Source of the DNA: Anopheles merus
Lineage: Eukaryota; Arthropoda; Insecta; Diptera; Culicidae
Assembly: GCF_017562075.2 (NCBI RefSeq)
Contig: NC_054083.1
Span: forward strand, 23,422,285-23,486,284
DNA length: 64,000 nucleotides
Direction of reading: 5' to 3'
Shown: positions 33,797-46,331 of the stretch, in pieces
How the letters are laid out: each line of letters begins with the position of its first letter
How positions within the stretch are numbered: position 1 is the first letter of the stretch
The notes under the pieces: model-generated
Databases searched by the model: none
What the model was told of the DNA's origin: nothing
What the model saw: the letters and a program-made list of their open reading frames with translations, nothing else
Made by a program: the position numbers and the translations under genes

Positions 33797-36375
33797 ATGT
33801 AAGTAAAGCACTTATTATTCGTAATCATATCGAGTTTGGTCGGGAAACATGTTTTCCTGGCCGAAAACTGCGGTTGAAAATTTCGTCATCCGCCAGCGCT
33901 CCGAAAGGGGCAAATTCAAGATGGCGGCCATAGAAAAGAGCCATAGAAAATTTCTCCTTCTGCAATTACCTGCCCTAGTTTCCGCACAGTTGCTATGGAT
34001 TGTACGCTCAAGTGCTGGAAAAGGTTAGGTAACGCGATGGAATCGGTTTTCCAATGCTGCTGGAGCACGCTAAACGGTGACTCTGGCATCAGAAAAGCCA
34101 TTGCAGTGCATATACTGGGCTGGAAATGTTTTATTGATTTTTTTGCGTCATAAATTAAAGCGCGTCTTACAGCCATGGGGATACAAGTTCCATGGATGAT
34201 TGATTTTTCAATAATGAGTCGGCGCACTGAGAATGCAGTTGTGTGTGTGTGTTTTTTTTCTCATTGCGTTTGACTCTTTTGTAATCGGATTATTCTGTCT
34301 TTCGCAGGTACGGAAATCGCCCACAGCCTGGTAATGGTTTCGGACGCGGTGGAATGCACGGTGGCGGTCGTCCAGGAGGTCCGATGGGCGGTGGTTTCCG
34401 TCGCGAGGGTGGAGCTGGCGGTTACGGTGGAGGCAACGGGGGGTCGTTCGACCGCCAGTCGCAAAATGGCAAGAACCTCCGCAACGTGAAGTGGGAGCCG
34501 GAGGATCTGACGCCGTTCGAGAAGAACTTTTACCAACCGTCGGCCGGCCTGATGGGCCTGAGCGTGTCCGACATTGACAGCTACCTCGACAAGCATCAGA
34601 TCACTCTGAAGGGCCGCGACGTGCCTCGCCCCAGCATGGAGTTTGAGGACGGCGGGCTGCCCGTGTACATCATGGAGGAGCTGAAGCGCCAGGGCTTCGC
34701 CAAACCGACGGCCATCCAGGCCCAGGGCATGCCGATTGCGCTGAGCGGTCGCGACATGGTGGGTATTGCACAGACCGGGTCTGGCAAGACGCTGGCCTAC
34801 GTGGTGCCGTCGCTGGTGCACATCCAGCACCAGGCGACGATACGACGCGGCGACGGCCCGATTGCGCTGATTCTCGCGCCCACCCGCGAGCTGGCGCAGC
34901 AGATTCAGCAGGTCGCGACGGACTTTGGTTCGCGCGTCAGCGCCAACAATACGTGCGTTTTTGGCGGCGCCCCGAAGGGCCCGCAGATCCGGGACCTCGA
35001 GCGGGGTGCCGAGATCGTGATTGCCACCCCCGGGCGGCTGATTGATTTTCTCGAGCGCGGCATCACGAACTTGCGGCGCTGCACCTACCTGGTGCTGGAC
35101 GAGGCCGACCGCATGCTGGACATGGGCTTCGAGCCGCAGATCCGCAAAATTATGGGCCAGATCCGCCCGGACCGGCAGGTGCTGATGTGGTCGGCGACCT
35201 GGCCGAAGGAGGTGCGCAATCTGGCGGAGGAGTTTTTGGCCGACTACATACAGATCAACATCGGGTCGCTGAACCTGTCCGCCAACCACAACATTCTGCA
35301 GATCGTGGATGTGTGCGAAGACTACGAGAAGGATCAGAAGCTGATGAAGCTACTGACGGAGATTTCGGCCGAGCCGGACACGAAGACGATCATCTTCGTC
35401 GAGACGAAGCGGCGTGTCGACGACATTACGCGCATCGTCAACCGCAATGGGTGGCGGGCGGTGGCCATCCACGGCGACAAATCGCAGCAGGAGCGCGACT
35501 ACGTGCTCAGCACATTCCGTAACGGGCGCCAGGGCATCCTGGTCGCCACGGATGTGGCTGCCCGCGGCTTGGGTAAGTGTTTACGTTCCGCCCTTTGCTG
35601 GCACGGTTTATCTAGGATTCCCGTACATCCATACTATCCTCCTTGAAGCAAGGATCAGAAGTGTGTGGCAGACTTTGAACGCAATCGCTCCCTCTCTCTC
35701 CCCCCCTGAAACAAACATTGCCAACGGTAAATGTAGAGATTAGCCCGCTCTGGCATATTCTGTAACCTTTGCAACCATCAAAGAGTTTGACGTTGTGTTG
35801 CGGGGCTGCATCATACCGCTACAGGGGACAGTCTACATATTTACCACTAGATGTTAAATACCACTTTATCATCCTTCAAAAAAGCATACAGTCTCTTGTA
35901 AAATCTACACACGCGCCTTACACACTATATGTTCCGGACTTTGCTCTCTCTCTCTCTCTTCAACTCACTGTTGGGATAGTTATTCTGCTGTTCATGCACC
36001 TTTACCGGAGGCATAGAACTTTCTCTAGCGCAATCTTACATCATCTGCAATACGATAAACAAAATGCTCTTAACCCTTATTACTAAATCTCTTACATCGA
36101 TCGACCAAAAGCCTTACGAAAGAGACACTGAACTGGATCGATGAAACGCTCCAACCTCTGGGGCTTGTGTTTGTCGATTTAGACGAAAAAGCGAATGCCA
36201 AACCTTGTCAGTCAATTGATTACTGGCCGAGATCTTGATATATAGTAACGCATTAAGCCTAAGAAGCGAGTGCCAAATGGTTAGATAATAATGTGTGGAG
36301 CCAAAACAGACATATCAACGCAATACTGCTCATAAATTAGCAAAATAATACGCCATTGTAGCGCATGTCGCTGCA

Positions 36376-36471
<96 letters not shown>

Positions 36472-39400
36472 CTACCCTCAGCCATAATACAAAGCCTGGC
36501 CGAGAGCTCTCTGAGAGCGCAAGCGGCAAGTCACACCTGCTTAAAGGGATATTCTTCTGTATTTGTTTGGACCGATTGTTTCTATTGCTGTCTAGCGGAA
36601 TCGAATGGTTAAAACGGAGTGAGAGTGTAATGCTGTAAATGAGCAACAAGCATTATCCAAAAAACCGGTTTTATGTATTTCCTGTATTCACAACCCACGA
36701 TAACGTAACATTAAAATTTACAGCGGCGTCAGTAGCGGTGTTACGGTTTTCTCTGTGGAATCGGGTATGTAAGTATGTGGCGGTGCAACGATTCTTACTT
36801 CTTTCAGCTCACTCAATCACCATCGCGGAGTAGGATGAAAATCATACAACGGAGGGGGCGAGCAGTAAATTGGTAACATACATACATTTATTTCCATTAT
36901 CGTGAATATCAGGAAAAATATAAAATACAATAGTAATTTATCATATGGCCGGGGAGGGAGGGAATCGTTAGTTGGTATCCGTCATCGTCGCATCCACAAG
37001 AGCTTCTGAACTGTGTGTGTTTGCATGTTTGGGGAGGCTTTCGGTTGGATATGACACGGAGGGGGATGAACTAACTACCCATTTCTACCGCCAAATGGAC
37101 AAATGTTTACTTACTCACAGCCGGAAACACAGAACAAATATGGAGGCAGTTGAACAAGCAGTGTGCTTTTTGCTTGGCGCCATTTTTTAAAAACAAAATT
37201 CATTTAGCAATTTAAGACCCACTTACAATACGGCGCCGGTTCAGTTTTGCTTTTAAAAAACGGGTACGGGTAGAAATTGTTAAAAAAAAACTGGACCTGT
37301 TATACAGAGAACGTTAGCCAAGAGCGTGTTAAATTTATCGTATATAATTGTATTGTATATGATGGTGAGCTCTCTATTCCCTAGTTTAAGAATAATGTTT
37401 GTTTTTGGTTCCTTCATTGTTAAGTTATATCGTTTCCTTTCGTCGTGCCTTGTTGTGTCGCCGTGTGCCGCTGTCGCTCCATTCCGACTTGCGCGCAAGG
37501 TGTGGTGGAAAAGGTGACCAAAGGAAAGGTGCTCTATGACTGGCTCATTAAACTAACCGAAACCACTCTGCAGGATAACGTTTACCGATACACTTACCGT
37601 TTTATATTATACTGCTGCAGTATGCAGTACATCACCCACACGTACCAAGGACTTTGCAACCACTCACGCCCACCCTGATTCTATCACCTAAGTAATATAC
37701 AGCTCGATTGTGGTTGCGTTTGCTTTTCAAAGTGATATCGATGGGTTATGGAGAAGAGGGCGCTTGGGCTCCATAACTGAATGCCACAAAGCCACACCGA
37801 AGAAGCTGAGACGTGTCCGCCAGTGTTGTTGTTTTAAAAGCTTTTTAAACCATTTAAACTGGACAGATGTGTTAAACAGCCGCCATTCCGATCATAACAC
37901 ACGCGTAAGCATAATGTTCCATTAGTGCTGCTCTTTGGTGTCCTACCTTCATTTATCATACACATAGGCTGGCTGCTGCTACTGCTACCGGCAGGTATCC
38001 GATTTTTCCGAGGAGAAATTCGGTATCGGTTGCGGTGGATCTGATTCTGAGGTATATAGACATGATTCTTGTCATTCTGAGTATATATAGACATGATTTT
38101 GCAACAACACGCTTACAACCAACACTGTTTATGATTTCCCGTTTTTGAGTTGTTCCGTTTCTGCACGACAAATGTATAATTCATGTTGCGATTTGACCCC
38201 ATATCAGATACATCAGGCTTTAACTCTGTCCATCAGTTTAACCTTCCGGCATAGACTGTTCAGCAGAAAACCTTCCCCCATCTTCTTCGGGCTTGATGAA
38301 TGATGGACCGTTGGCTACATCTGTGTGCACCTTTGATTGTATCTTCCGTTCTTACCACACACTAAAATGACTCTCCGAATGCACTTTTAGCCTGTGGGTG
38401 TCTGTTGTGTGGTGTACAAAAGCAACAAAACAAAACAGTACCGCAGTTCCTTACGAGTGAGTGTGAAACGTTAAACAATGCGAAGTTATAATATGTACGT
38501 GAGAGCTTGCAGAAGAATGCTGCTTTTGCTCTCTCACTCTCTATATCTCTTAGTGTGATCTCCGGGCCAATGGTTTGACTGTACAAAGGATGAAATCGGT
38601 TTTTTGTGAACGTTTGTAAAGGATGAAAGCGCAGATATTTTGACCGTAAAATTAGCTTTTTTAAAAGGAAAGAAAAAGTTCGATCTCCGTAGTACAAGAC
38701 CCCTTTTTTGTGAGCACATTTGCATGTACATAACGCCGCCGTTTTTCTTTCGCTTTAAATTAGAGGATCATATCGATATCTTTGGCTGCAGTTGTTGCAT
38801 GTATTTGTAAAAAAGGGGTATAATTAATAATTTTCACGTTAGCGTCGTTATAAAAAAAATAATTACAAACATTCAAAATTACGTTAAACTAGAGTGAATC
38901 CGGACCAAAAAAAAAAGTAAAAAGAAAACGGAATACAACAGAAAGAACAATATGCTGTATCGAACTTTGTAAAGGAAATATCTGTGGTTAATCGTTTGCG
39001 TCTGTTTGTGTCTTCCTGCCCGACGCGCCCAACATTAGACCGCGTCCGGCCGCGTTGGGGTTGAGGGTTGATGCAGTTTGCGATTGATGATTTGTGAGAT
39101 CTGGTTAAAGAATTGAAGAATAATGTTATCCCACGCGTTAACTTCCACATTATGTTCGAAACAAGTCTACCCCACCCCACCCTCAACATTCCCCCCTTCG
39201 TTCCCCTTCACTGTCCTACTGTTTCGTAAAGCCTTGACGTATTTGTAGCAATTTGCACTAAGTATCGCGTCTGCTATTATACGAGGTCAATCTTTCGTTT
39301 CCCCTTCACTACTAGACAAAACCCCCTCTTTTTTATAATACCACATTCCTTCAGAAATAACCGAACTTTTCGGTGCTGTAGAATGCTCCTGAGCTTTCAG

Positions 39401-40752
39401 TTTTGACCTCCTCCAGTTCTAAATAATTTATTATTATATTTTTTTTTACAAACACTATCCACACCTTGGTCTTGTGTGTGCGCGTGCGTTTAAATCTCTC
39501 TTTAAATATTTTCTCCCCACAACAACACCTTCCTCCCATTCTCTTTTGCGATATGTGTGTGTGAGTTTGTTTGTATGTAAGGGCAATAATTCGCCCCAAA
39601 CTCTCGACAGTGTACTGCGAACCTTTTTGAACCTTTTTCTCTAAATACGATAAGCGAATAACACATACCTTCCTACCCACACCTCCCACCTTCAACACTC
39701 GTATGCACGACGTGCGTGTGTGTGTGCGTGTGGTGTCACATGTCTGCCCGCAGATGTGGAAGACGTAAAGTTCGTAATCAATTACGACTATCCGTCGAAT
39801 TCCGAAGATTACGTGCATCGGATTGGTCGAACGGGCCGCTCGAACAATACCGGTACCGCCTACACCCTGTTCACCAACTCGAATGCCAACAAAGCGAACG
39901 ACCTGATCAACGTGCTGCGCGAGGCAAATCAGGTAGGTTGTGATTTCCTTTCCTTTGTTTAAACGCCATCACGCCCGTTTTTTAACGCTCTTTTTGTTCC
40001 CGCCACGCACACAGGTAATCAATCCGCGCCTGGTCGAGCTGGCCAAGCCGAGCATGGGCAAGGGCCGCCAGCGGTACAACAACCACCGGTTCGGTGGCCA
40101 GCAGAACCGTCCGCCGCGCGACGGTCCCTACGGTGGCGGTCCGCGTCACGATGGTGGCCGATTCGGTGGACAGCGGGACGGTGGAGCACCGCCAAAGTAC
40201 GGTGGTGGTGGTGGTATGGGCCGCAGCGACGGTGACAAGTACGGTGTAGCGTCCCGCGCAGCCGGCGACAATCGGCTCTCGATGTACGGCGTGGGAGCCG
40301 GGCTGCCGCCCCAGACGCTCGGTGGACTGGCGGCCAGCACCGCCATGGGTGCGAAGCCGCCGGGCGTTGGTGCCGGCGTGGTAGGCCAGCGTCAGAGCCG
40401 CTTCTCGGGACCACCCTCGTCTGCGACGGCTGCGGCGGCAGCGGCCGCGTTCGCCTCCAGCTACCACCAGCAGCAGAGCAAATACCCCGGCGCCGGCTCG
40501 GTCGGCGGAGCTGGTCTGGCCGGTGCGCATCCGTCGGCCGCAGCGTACGGTGCGTCCGCCGCGTCCTACAAACCACAGTCCGCGCCCGGCAGCGACCTGT
40601 ACGGTAGCAGCGGCGGGTACAGCGCCCGATCACAGTCCTCCGCCCTTCCCTCGGCAGCGGCCGCAGCAGTAGCCGCCGCCGCGTACCAGTACGCAGCGAA
40701 CGGAGCGACACCCGCGTTCGCCTATCCGCCGCCGCAAGTTGTTCTCAACTAA
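33797..40752 (+). CDS. Rm62: DEAD-box ATP-dependent RNA helicase p68/DDX5 family
   Basis: Coding exons 33797..33798 (AT), 34308..35572, 39754..39932 and 40015..40752 give 727 aa. The start codon is split: AT|GTAAGT ends exon 1 and TTCGCAG|G opens exon 2, giving MYGNRPQPGNGFGRGG. If exon 1 is not used, the next ATG is codon 17. It unwinds RNA duplexes with ATP and acts in splicing, transcription and RNP remodelling, mainly in the nucleus. Motifs: Q motif FAKPTAIQAQ (about 130), Walker A AQTGSGKT (155-162), PTRELAQQ, GGAPKGPQIRDL, DEAD (265-268), SAT (296-298), ARGLD at the exon 2/3 join, and HRIGRTGR (from 444). The tail is Arg/Gly-rich then Ala/Gly/Ser-rich with poly-Ala. Introns are 509, 4181 and 82 bp. 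The assignment is firm; the split start is inferred from splice consensus. Confidence 0.93.
35573..39753 (+). other. 4.2-kb intron of Rm62
   Basis: GT-AG intron (GTAAGT ... CCCGCAG) separating helicase motif V from motif VI. Read-through extends the frame only to a stop at 35644-35646. It contains a 91-bp CA repeat. Many short frames are present, none with protein features, and I see no separate gene or RNA gene. Confidence 0.8.
36378..36468. repeat. (CA)n microsatellite in Rm62 intron
   Basis: About 45 perfect CA dinucleotides. Confidence 0.97.
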
Positions 40753-42715
40753 GAAGGAGGAGGAGAGTTAGGGAGCAGAGGGGAGCACATTAGAGCTTAG
40801 AACACTTCAACTTTCATCCCACTAATATACCTTAGGGTAGTATGATTTAATTTAATCTTAATATGAACTTGAATGAACACATATTTCATTTCAAATTAGT
40901 TTTAACAATAACAAACGCAGCAAACGTAAACATGTATTTGGGCGTAAACAATGTAAACCCACGAACACTTTCGCTGCTTGACCAAGGGCGAAGAAAAGGC
41001 GTCTCCATTATCCCATCGGTTATTTAGTTAAAGCAAACACGTTCATCCGGTCGCTTTTGCGCGAAGGGTTTGCGCGCACGCAAGGGGGGACGGCTTCGTG
41101 CAGTTTACGGACATGAAGCGATCAAGCTGTTTAGTATATTGCGTGATATATTTTAATCGTTTCTTCAGCTTTGATTGGTTTTAGAGCATTTTTCATATAT
41201 TTATACCTTTCGTCCAATGCAGAGCAATTAACGTTTCGCGATACACAGCAATAGCACAGTGCGAAAATGTCTAACCCTATTATATTCGTAATGGGTGTGA
41301 ACATTTTTCCAGTGGCATTATGAAAGGCAGGATGAAAGTTTGGCGCACTTACCATCGGCTCCGGCAGCTCTCGAAAAGCTCAATCCGTTTTATTTGATTT
41401 TCATACTCCCAAATTCGATGGCCTGTGTCCGCGCCCCACGTGTCCCACTGGAAAACGTTCGCGTCACACCTTAGATGATTCCATTATTTTATCACTAGAT
41501 ACGCTTGTTGTTGCACTCTGAGGAAGGAAGGATACAAAAAATGCATTAGAAGAAAAAAACAATAATGCACTTCTAACCTCTGGCGCCAACGCCAACACAG
41601 CAGGTGCAGTGGACGGAGAGTATATTGCACCCGTTCTGGTAGGTGCATCTCTCTTCCGGTCCGCCGGCTGTGCATTGTAGGTTTTCTTTTTTGGGTTCGG
41701 AAGTGCTTCGTAGTGAATTTCGAAGAAATTTATGTGAACTCTACCAAGAATCGCTAAACCTTGAATTGTGTACTACGATATGAAATATACAGTGTAAAGA
41801 AACAACAAAGTTGCGGCACCGTCAACATTTACTGCAGCAACATTTTCTTCTTCGCAACCTTACTACCACCACCATCATAGAGCAACAGAATAGCGCAGCA
41901 AAGCCAAGGTGACAAATTTTAAAATGTAAATATGAGTAAAGAGTAAAACTGAAGGACAACATAGAACCATTCAAGTGTACCACCGCTCATTCCCGCCACA
42001 CGCCACAGCAGCATATACACAGCGAGAGTAGAATAATTCAAAGAGTTATTCAAACAACCGTTTGTTGTACGTGTGTGTGTGTATATATGTGCGTGAAAGG
42101 TGGAAAGGGGGGTACGATTAGCCAAATCTTAACCAGCAAACGATGGTTCAAACACAACACACATTCTTCATAAACAGAATATGTCAACGATTATTATTGT
42201 ATCTCTTTATATAAAACGGTCTAGTAAAGACTATTTTAACAAAACATACACACTTTGGCACACACTTTACGGAAGTTTGTTAGTGAAAAAAAGCAAAAAC
42301 AAAACAAGTGACAACCAAAACAAAAGTGCAACAGGAAACAAAAGAAGTAAAAAAAACAAGTAGCGCATATACATGTATGTATCCGGTAGATTAGTGTGCA
42401 TTTTTCGTGCATCAATGGTGTATTGTTTCATCGTGGAAATATGGTATTTTCCCCCTTTTCCCTTTAAGCTGTTTTCTATATAACAAAAGATGAAGAGAAA
42501 AAAAACACACATTACTGTGAATTATTCAAAATAATTACATTGAATGATAAAATAATAATGCAAGTGCAAAAAAATAAAAGAAAGCAACAAATCTTGAACT
42601 TTATCTCACATTGTAAAGCGAAATAATTCTGTAACTCCCCCAGAACGGTTCAACCGTCCCTCTGATTGAAGGAAGTAGCGGAATGGAGTGACGATTATTT
42701 TGAATGCACAATAAA
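40753..42715 (+). other. Probable Rm62 3' untranslated region
   Basis: AT-rich DNA after the TAA stop, without coding potential. AATAAA occurs near 42574 and at 42710-42715. A shorter 3' UTR cannot be excluded. A 63-codon minus-strand frame at 41484-41675 overlaps a GC-richer patch but has no supporting features. Confidence 0.45.
42710..42715 (+). terminator. Candidate distal poly(A) signal of Rm62
   Basis: AATAAA in ACAATAAAGATAAA. Its distance from the stop codon (about 2 kb) makes use uncertain. Confidence 0.35.
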
Positions 42716-44559
42716 GATAAATTCATGCCAATTGAGGTGTGTTGGGTGTTGGTAAATCTTTCCGAAATTAAGATGTGGTTTCCGTTTATTTTTTGTAGGA
42801 ACGGGGTACAGATCCCCGGAGTTCTCCTGTATAGAGTAACTTTGAACCTAATAGATCACAGGTTCACCGTTAAGTTTTTATAGCAACAGTCGTATACATT
42901 ATGATAGAAGATTGATTTTGATTTATTTTCATGATTTGTTTATATAACTTTATATATTTCCATTTTTTGGTTGTTGCATTTTCCGCACCTCCAATTACAT
43001 TAAAAATGTTGTTGGTCATAGCATGTAGCCGCGTACATAAAATAATATGCATGTTTCTTAATACATTTTGATTTTCAATAATCATTTCAGTCCAACATGG
43101 TCGAATATCTGGAAATCATTGTTAGAATACTGCCGATCAAGTTCTTTAGAATTTCCATTTCAAAATCCTCCGACGCTTCCGAAACGGCTCCGAAACACTA
43201 AGCTCAGCATAGATCCGTCAAACAATGATTCTCCAGATATTTTCCACTCGGTTAAGATCCGGAATACGGACAGAAGGTATAATCTTTCGAATTCATTTTA
43301 CAAGATGTGAATGTCAAATTAAGCTTTCCTATTGCACAAAACCTAAACCTCATCTAAAAAATTACATCTTTACATTACATTACAATTACAAATTACAAAA
43401 ACCTAAAAATTACATATCAAGAAGTATTTAGTTCCTTCCGTAGATCAGGACATGAGACGGTAAACCCTTCGGAAACTATCTTTTCATCAATTCACCTAGT
43501 GCTGGAAAACGATTTTTCAAATAATTAAATGTTTGTTAAAAAAAGATTTTTACCAAGATTCTACCGTGCCCTACTGTTGTGGCATGTTGAGTCTTTTTTT
43601 AATAGCGGGTATTCTTTATTTAGAAGCCCTCACCCTTCCCAACAGTGCTAATCCTGCGAGGGGTTTCCCTGTCGGATTCTTGGGTCATTTGCCTCTCTCA
43701 TACCGTGCAAAAGAAGCAGCTTAATCATTTGTTGTTATATTAAACTAGCCTATCGCCTAAGACTCTCTTCATTATTTGGCCATCAGCCCCTCCTTTGAAG
43801 CTATTTGCGCACCCGCCCTTGGATTAAACTCTGTCGGTTAGCTGAAGACAGTCGGTCCGTCTACATGTACCGAGGCTCTTCGGCCGTCTGCTCTGTCGTC
43901 ACCGCCATCCCTTGGACGATTTATTCGCTTCGCCATGTGCAGCGATGGGCTGCATCCCGCGGTGACGCTGGTGGTGTTGCTGTTGTAGATTCTGGCAAAT
44001 TATATTCGTTTCTTTTTACGTTCAGGTTCCAGATTTGGCGACTTTTTCATTTTTGTCCGAATAATGTTGAAACTGGACTACAAAGCCTTCCGAATTGTTT
44101 CTTTACAGAATGGCAAATTGAGGGTGGACTTGATTCTGGAGAGTGAGATGGTGGAGTTTGAGACCAAGTTCACAATTCTTTGCCTGTCCCTAGCAGACAG
44201 CTTCGATTTTTCGGCTTTCGTTTGATCGTAGCATATTTTTCTGAATCACTTTCACTAAATCACTAAATGTAGCTTAAGATGCCAATAATACTCCAGTTAT
44301 TATCAGTCCTTTTACTTTATTGTGCAACGACATTTCAGTTCTGAATGCTTAGACGTCACATGTATCCAAGAGAGTGAACGTGAGAGCTGCGCATACCGAG
44401 CAAATACAGCATAACCTATTGCAGAAAGCCACATTTTGTTAATGCAAGCCTGAAGTGGTAGTTTAGTAGATATAGTGCATATAGTTTGGTAATAGGATTG
44501 TCATCGTTTCTTCCACAGAGCAGCTGCATAACAGCATCACATTAGAAAATAGTAACCAT
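42716..44559. other. Intergenic region without a supported gene
   Basis: AT-rich to 43540, then mixed composition. From 43800 to 44230 there are open stretches (for example 43805-44146, plus) with moderate GC, possibly decayed transposon sequence; I recognise no domain. Confidence 0.5.
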
Positions 44560-44565
44560 TTTATT
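44560..44565 (-). terminator. poly(A) signal of the SLC7 transporter
   Basis: TTTATT on the plus strand (AATAAA on minus), 29 bp beyond the true stop codon in the last coding exon, which supports that exon. Confidence 0.55.
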
Positions 44566-44594
44566 TTTAACCACAAACTGCTAAATCATTGTTG

Positions 44595-46297
44595 CTAGTC
44601 TAACTTGCTAGACGATGGAACAACTTCGAAGAGTACTTGAATGAGAAAGGTGAGTTTGTCTGTAAGTATAAAAGAGGGGAGGTGACATTTGTAAGTAAGC
44701 TTGACTAATTTGTAACAACAGATGCTGCTGGCTGACTACTTACTGATCCATCTGGGTCGCACTTTGTAGTACACGAACGGTGTGTAAACCAGCACGCCGC
44801 TCAAGATGAACGCCACCGCAAACAGATACTTCGGTGACGGATCACTAATCACCGGCACGATCGAGAGGAAGATCGACACCGCCAGCGTAATGTACGGCAC
44901 GATCAGCGGCACCTTATACGGCCGGTGCACGTCCGGCTGGGTGCGGCGCAGGGCCAGCAGCGCAACGACGGCTGCCCCGTAAAAGAACCAGATCAGAAAC
45001 GACGCGAACTCGATCAGCGTCTCAATGTTGCCGACCAGTATGAACGCGAGCGCCAGTATACCCTGCATTGCGACAGCCGGAGCTGGTGTAGCACGGCGTA
45101 CGTGAATGTATGAGAGCGGTTCCAGCATCTGTCCCTCCTGGCTGGCAACGTAGCAGAGACGCGTCACGCCAAACTGAATGCTGAGGGCACAACCAAACGT
45201 GGCCAGCGCAACGCCGAGCGGAATCAGAAACGAAAACGAACCGAGCGCACGGTCGCCGAAATCGATACCGACCGCTTCCGAGGCGATCATCTCACCCATC
45301 GAGAGGACTGTCATGTAGGCCAGGTTCATGAACACGTACAGTCCGGTGATGATCGGTACGGCGATCATGATCGAGCGGGGAATGTTCCTTGTGGTTGATT
45401 AAAATTAAAACCGAGAAAGAAGCCAATAATAAGTTGCGTTGCGAGGGGCAGAAAGAAGCCGCTATACTTACACCTCCGGCTTCTTGATCTCCTCCGTGAT
45501 GGTCGTCACGCTTGACCAGCCGTCGTACGCCCACAGCCCATTGTAGAAGGCGAGCGCGATGTGGCCCGGGCTGGTGTTGGTGCCCTCGAACCCGCCGGCC
45601 AAATTTTCCGTATTGCCAATCGCCAGCTGGTACACGCCGCCAAAGATGACCACCAGACAGGCGAACACTTTGCAGAACCCGAACACGTTGTTGATGGTGA
45701 CGTACAGCTTCACGCTGCTGAGATTGATGTACGTGATAATGCCTGCAGAACAAAGGAAGAATTTAAAGCAAAACTTTTTGGAATGGGGCGCCACCATTCG
45801 CCATTACCTAACCCCAAGATGCCTATCAGCTTGATAAGCAGATGCAGATCGTCCGCCGCCATGTACTCCAGCCCGAGCAGATGCCGGAAGGGCAGTATCG
45901 AGTACTCGGCGAACGTCAGTATGATGACGGCAATCTCGGCCGGCCGCAGGATCATCACGTACACCCACGCACATATGAAGGACGGCAGCGGGCCCCAGAA
46001 GGAGTGCGACTTTTTGAATGCCTCGATTAGATAGGCATACTCGGCGCCGGACCGTGGCACGACCGTACCGAGCTCTGCGAAGCACAACGCCCCGAGCAGT
46101 GAGATGCCACCGCAGACGGTCCACACGACCAGACAGAAGCCGACGCTGCCGGAGTAGCGCAGGGCCGCGGTCGGTGACACGAAAATGCCGGAACCGATCA
46201 TCACACTGATGATCACGTTAATCGCCGACATGAGGCCCATCTCGCGCTTCAGACCGCCGCCACCGCCCGTCTTCGGTTCTGATGCTGCGACCGTCAT
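44595..46297 (-). CDS. SLC7-family (L-type / b0,+-like) amino-acid transporter light chain
   Basis: Four coding exons on the minus strand: 45808..46297, 45472..45742, 44744..45387 and 44595..44659, giving 489 aa. Introns are 65, 84 and 84 bp with GT-AG ends and matching phases. The first ATG is at 46297, with an in-frame stop upstream. The protein is an obligate-exchanger-type amino-acid permease of the plasma membrane: hydrophobic throughout with about 12 membrane spans, the substrate-site GSGIFVSP in span 1, CFAELGTVVPRSGAEY in span 3, and EEIKKPEVNIPRSI. Exon 3 could read on to a TAG at 44736, but a TCA|GTAAGT donor and an acceptor at 44660 add KLTFLIQVLFEVVPSSSKLD, the conserved family C terminus. 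The Cys that usually joins these light chains to an SLC3 heavy chain, after span 3, is absent (FAEYSILPFRHLLGLEYM). Drosophila relatives include JhI-21 and minidiscs; the exact orthologue was not determined. Confidence 0.92.
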
Positions 46298-46302
46298 GAT
46301 GA

Positions 46303-46331
46303 TGCTGCTGCTGCTGCTGCTGCTGCTGCTC
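46303..46331. repeat. (GCT)n triplet repeat in the transporter's 5' leader
   Basis: About nine CTG/GCT units just upstream of the start codon; on the minus strand it would read as poly-Ser if translated, but an in-frame stop further up and no ATG argue for untranslated leader. Confidence 0.85.

Noticed and set aside
34261..35289. 342-codon minus-strand frame opposite Rm62
   Set aside because: It mirrors the GC-rich third positions of the helicase exon. No domain or start context is seen, and the plus-strand protein is certain.
43805..44146. 113-codon plus frame upstream of the transporter's 3' end
   Set aside because: No ATG start context, no domain and no splice partners; kept only as unexplained composition.
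44736..44743. TAG at 44736 as the end of the amino-acid transporter
   Set aside because: It lies inside a GTAAGT donor; splicing to 44659 restores the conserved family C terminus.
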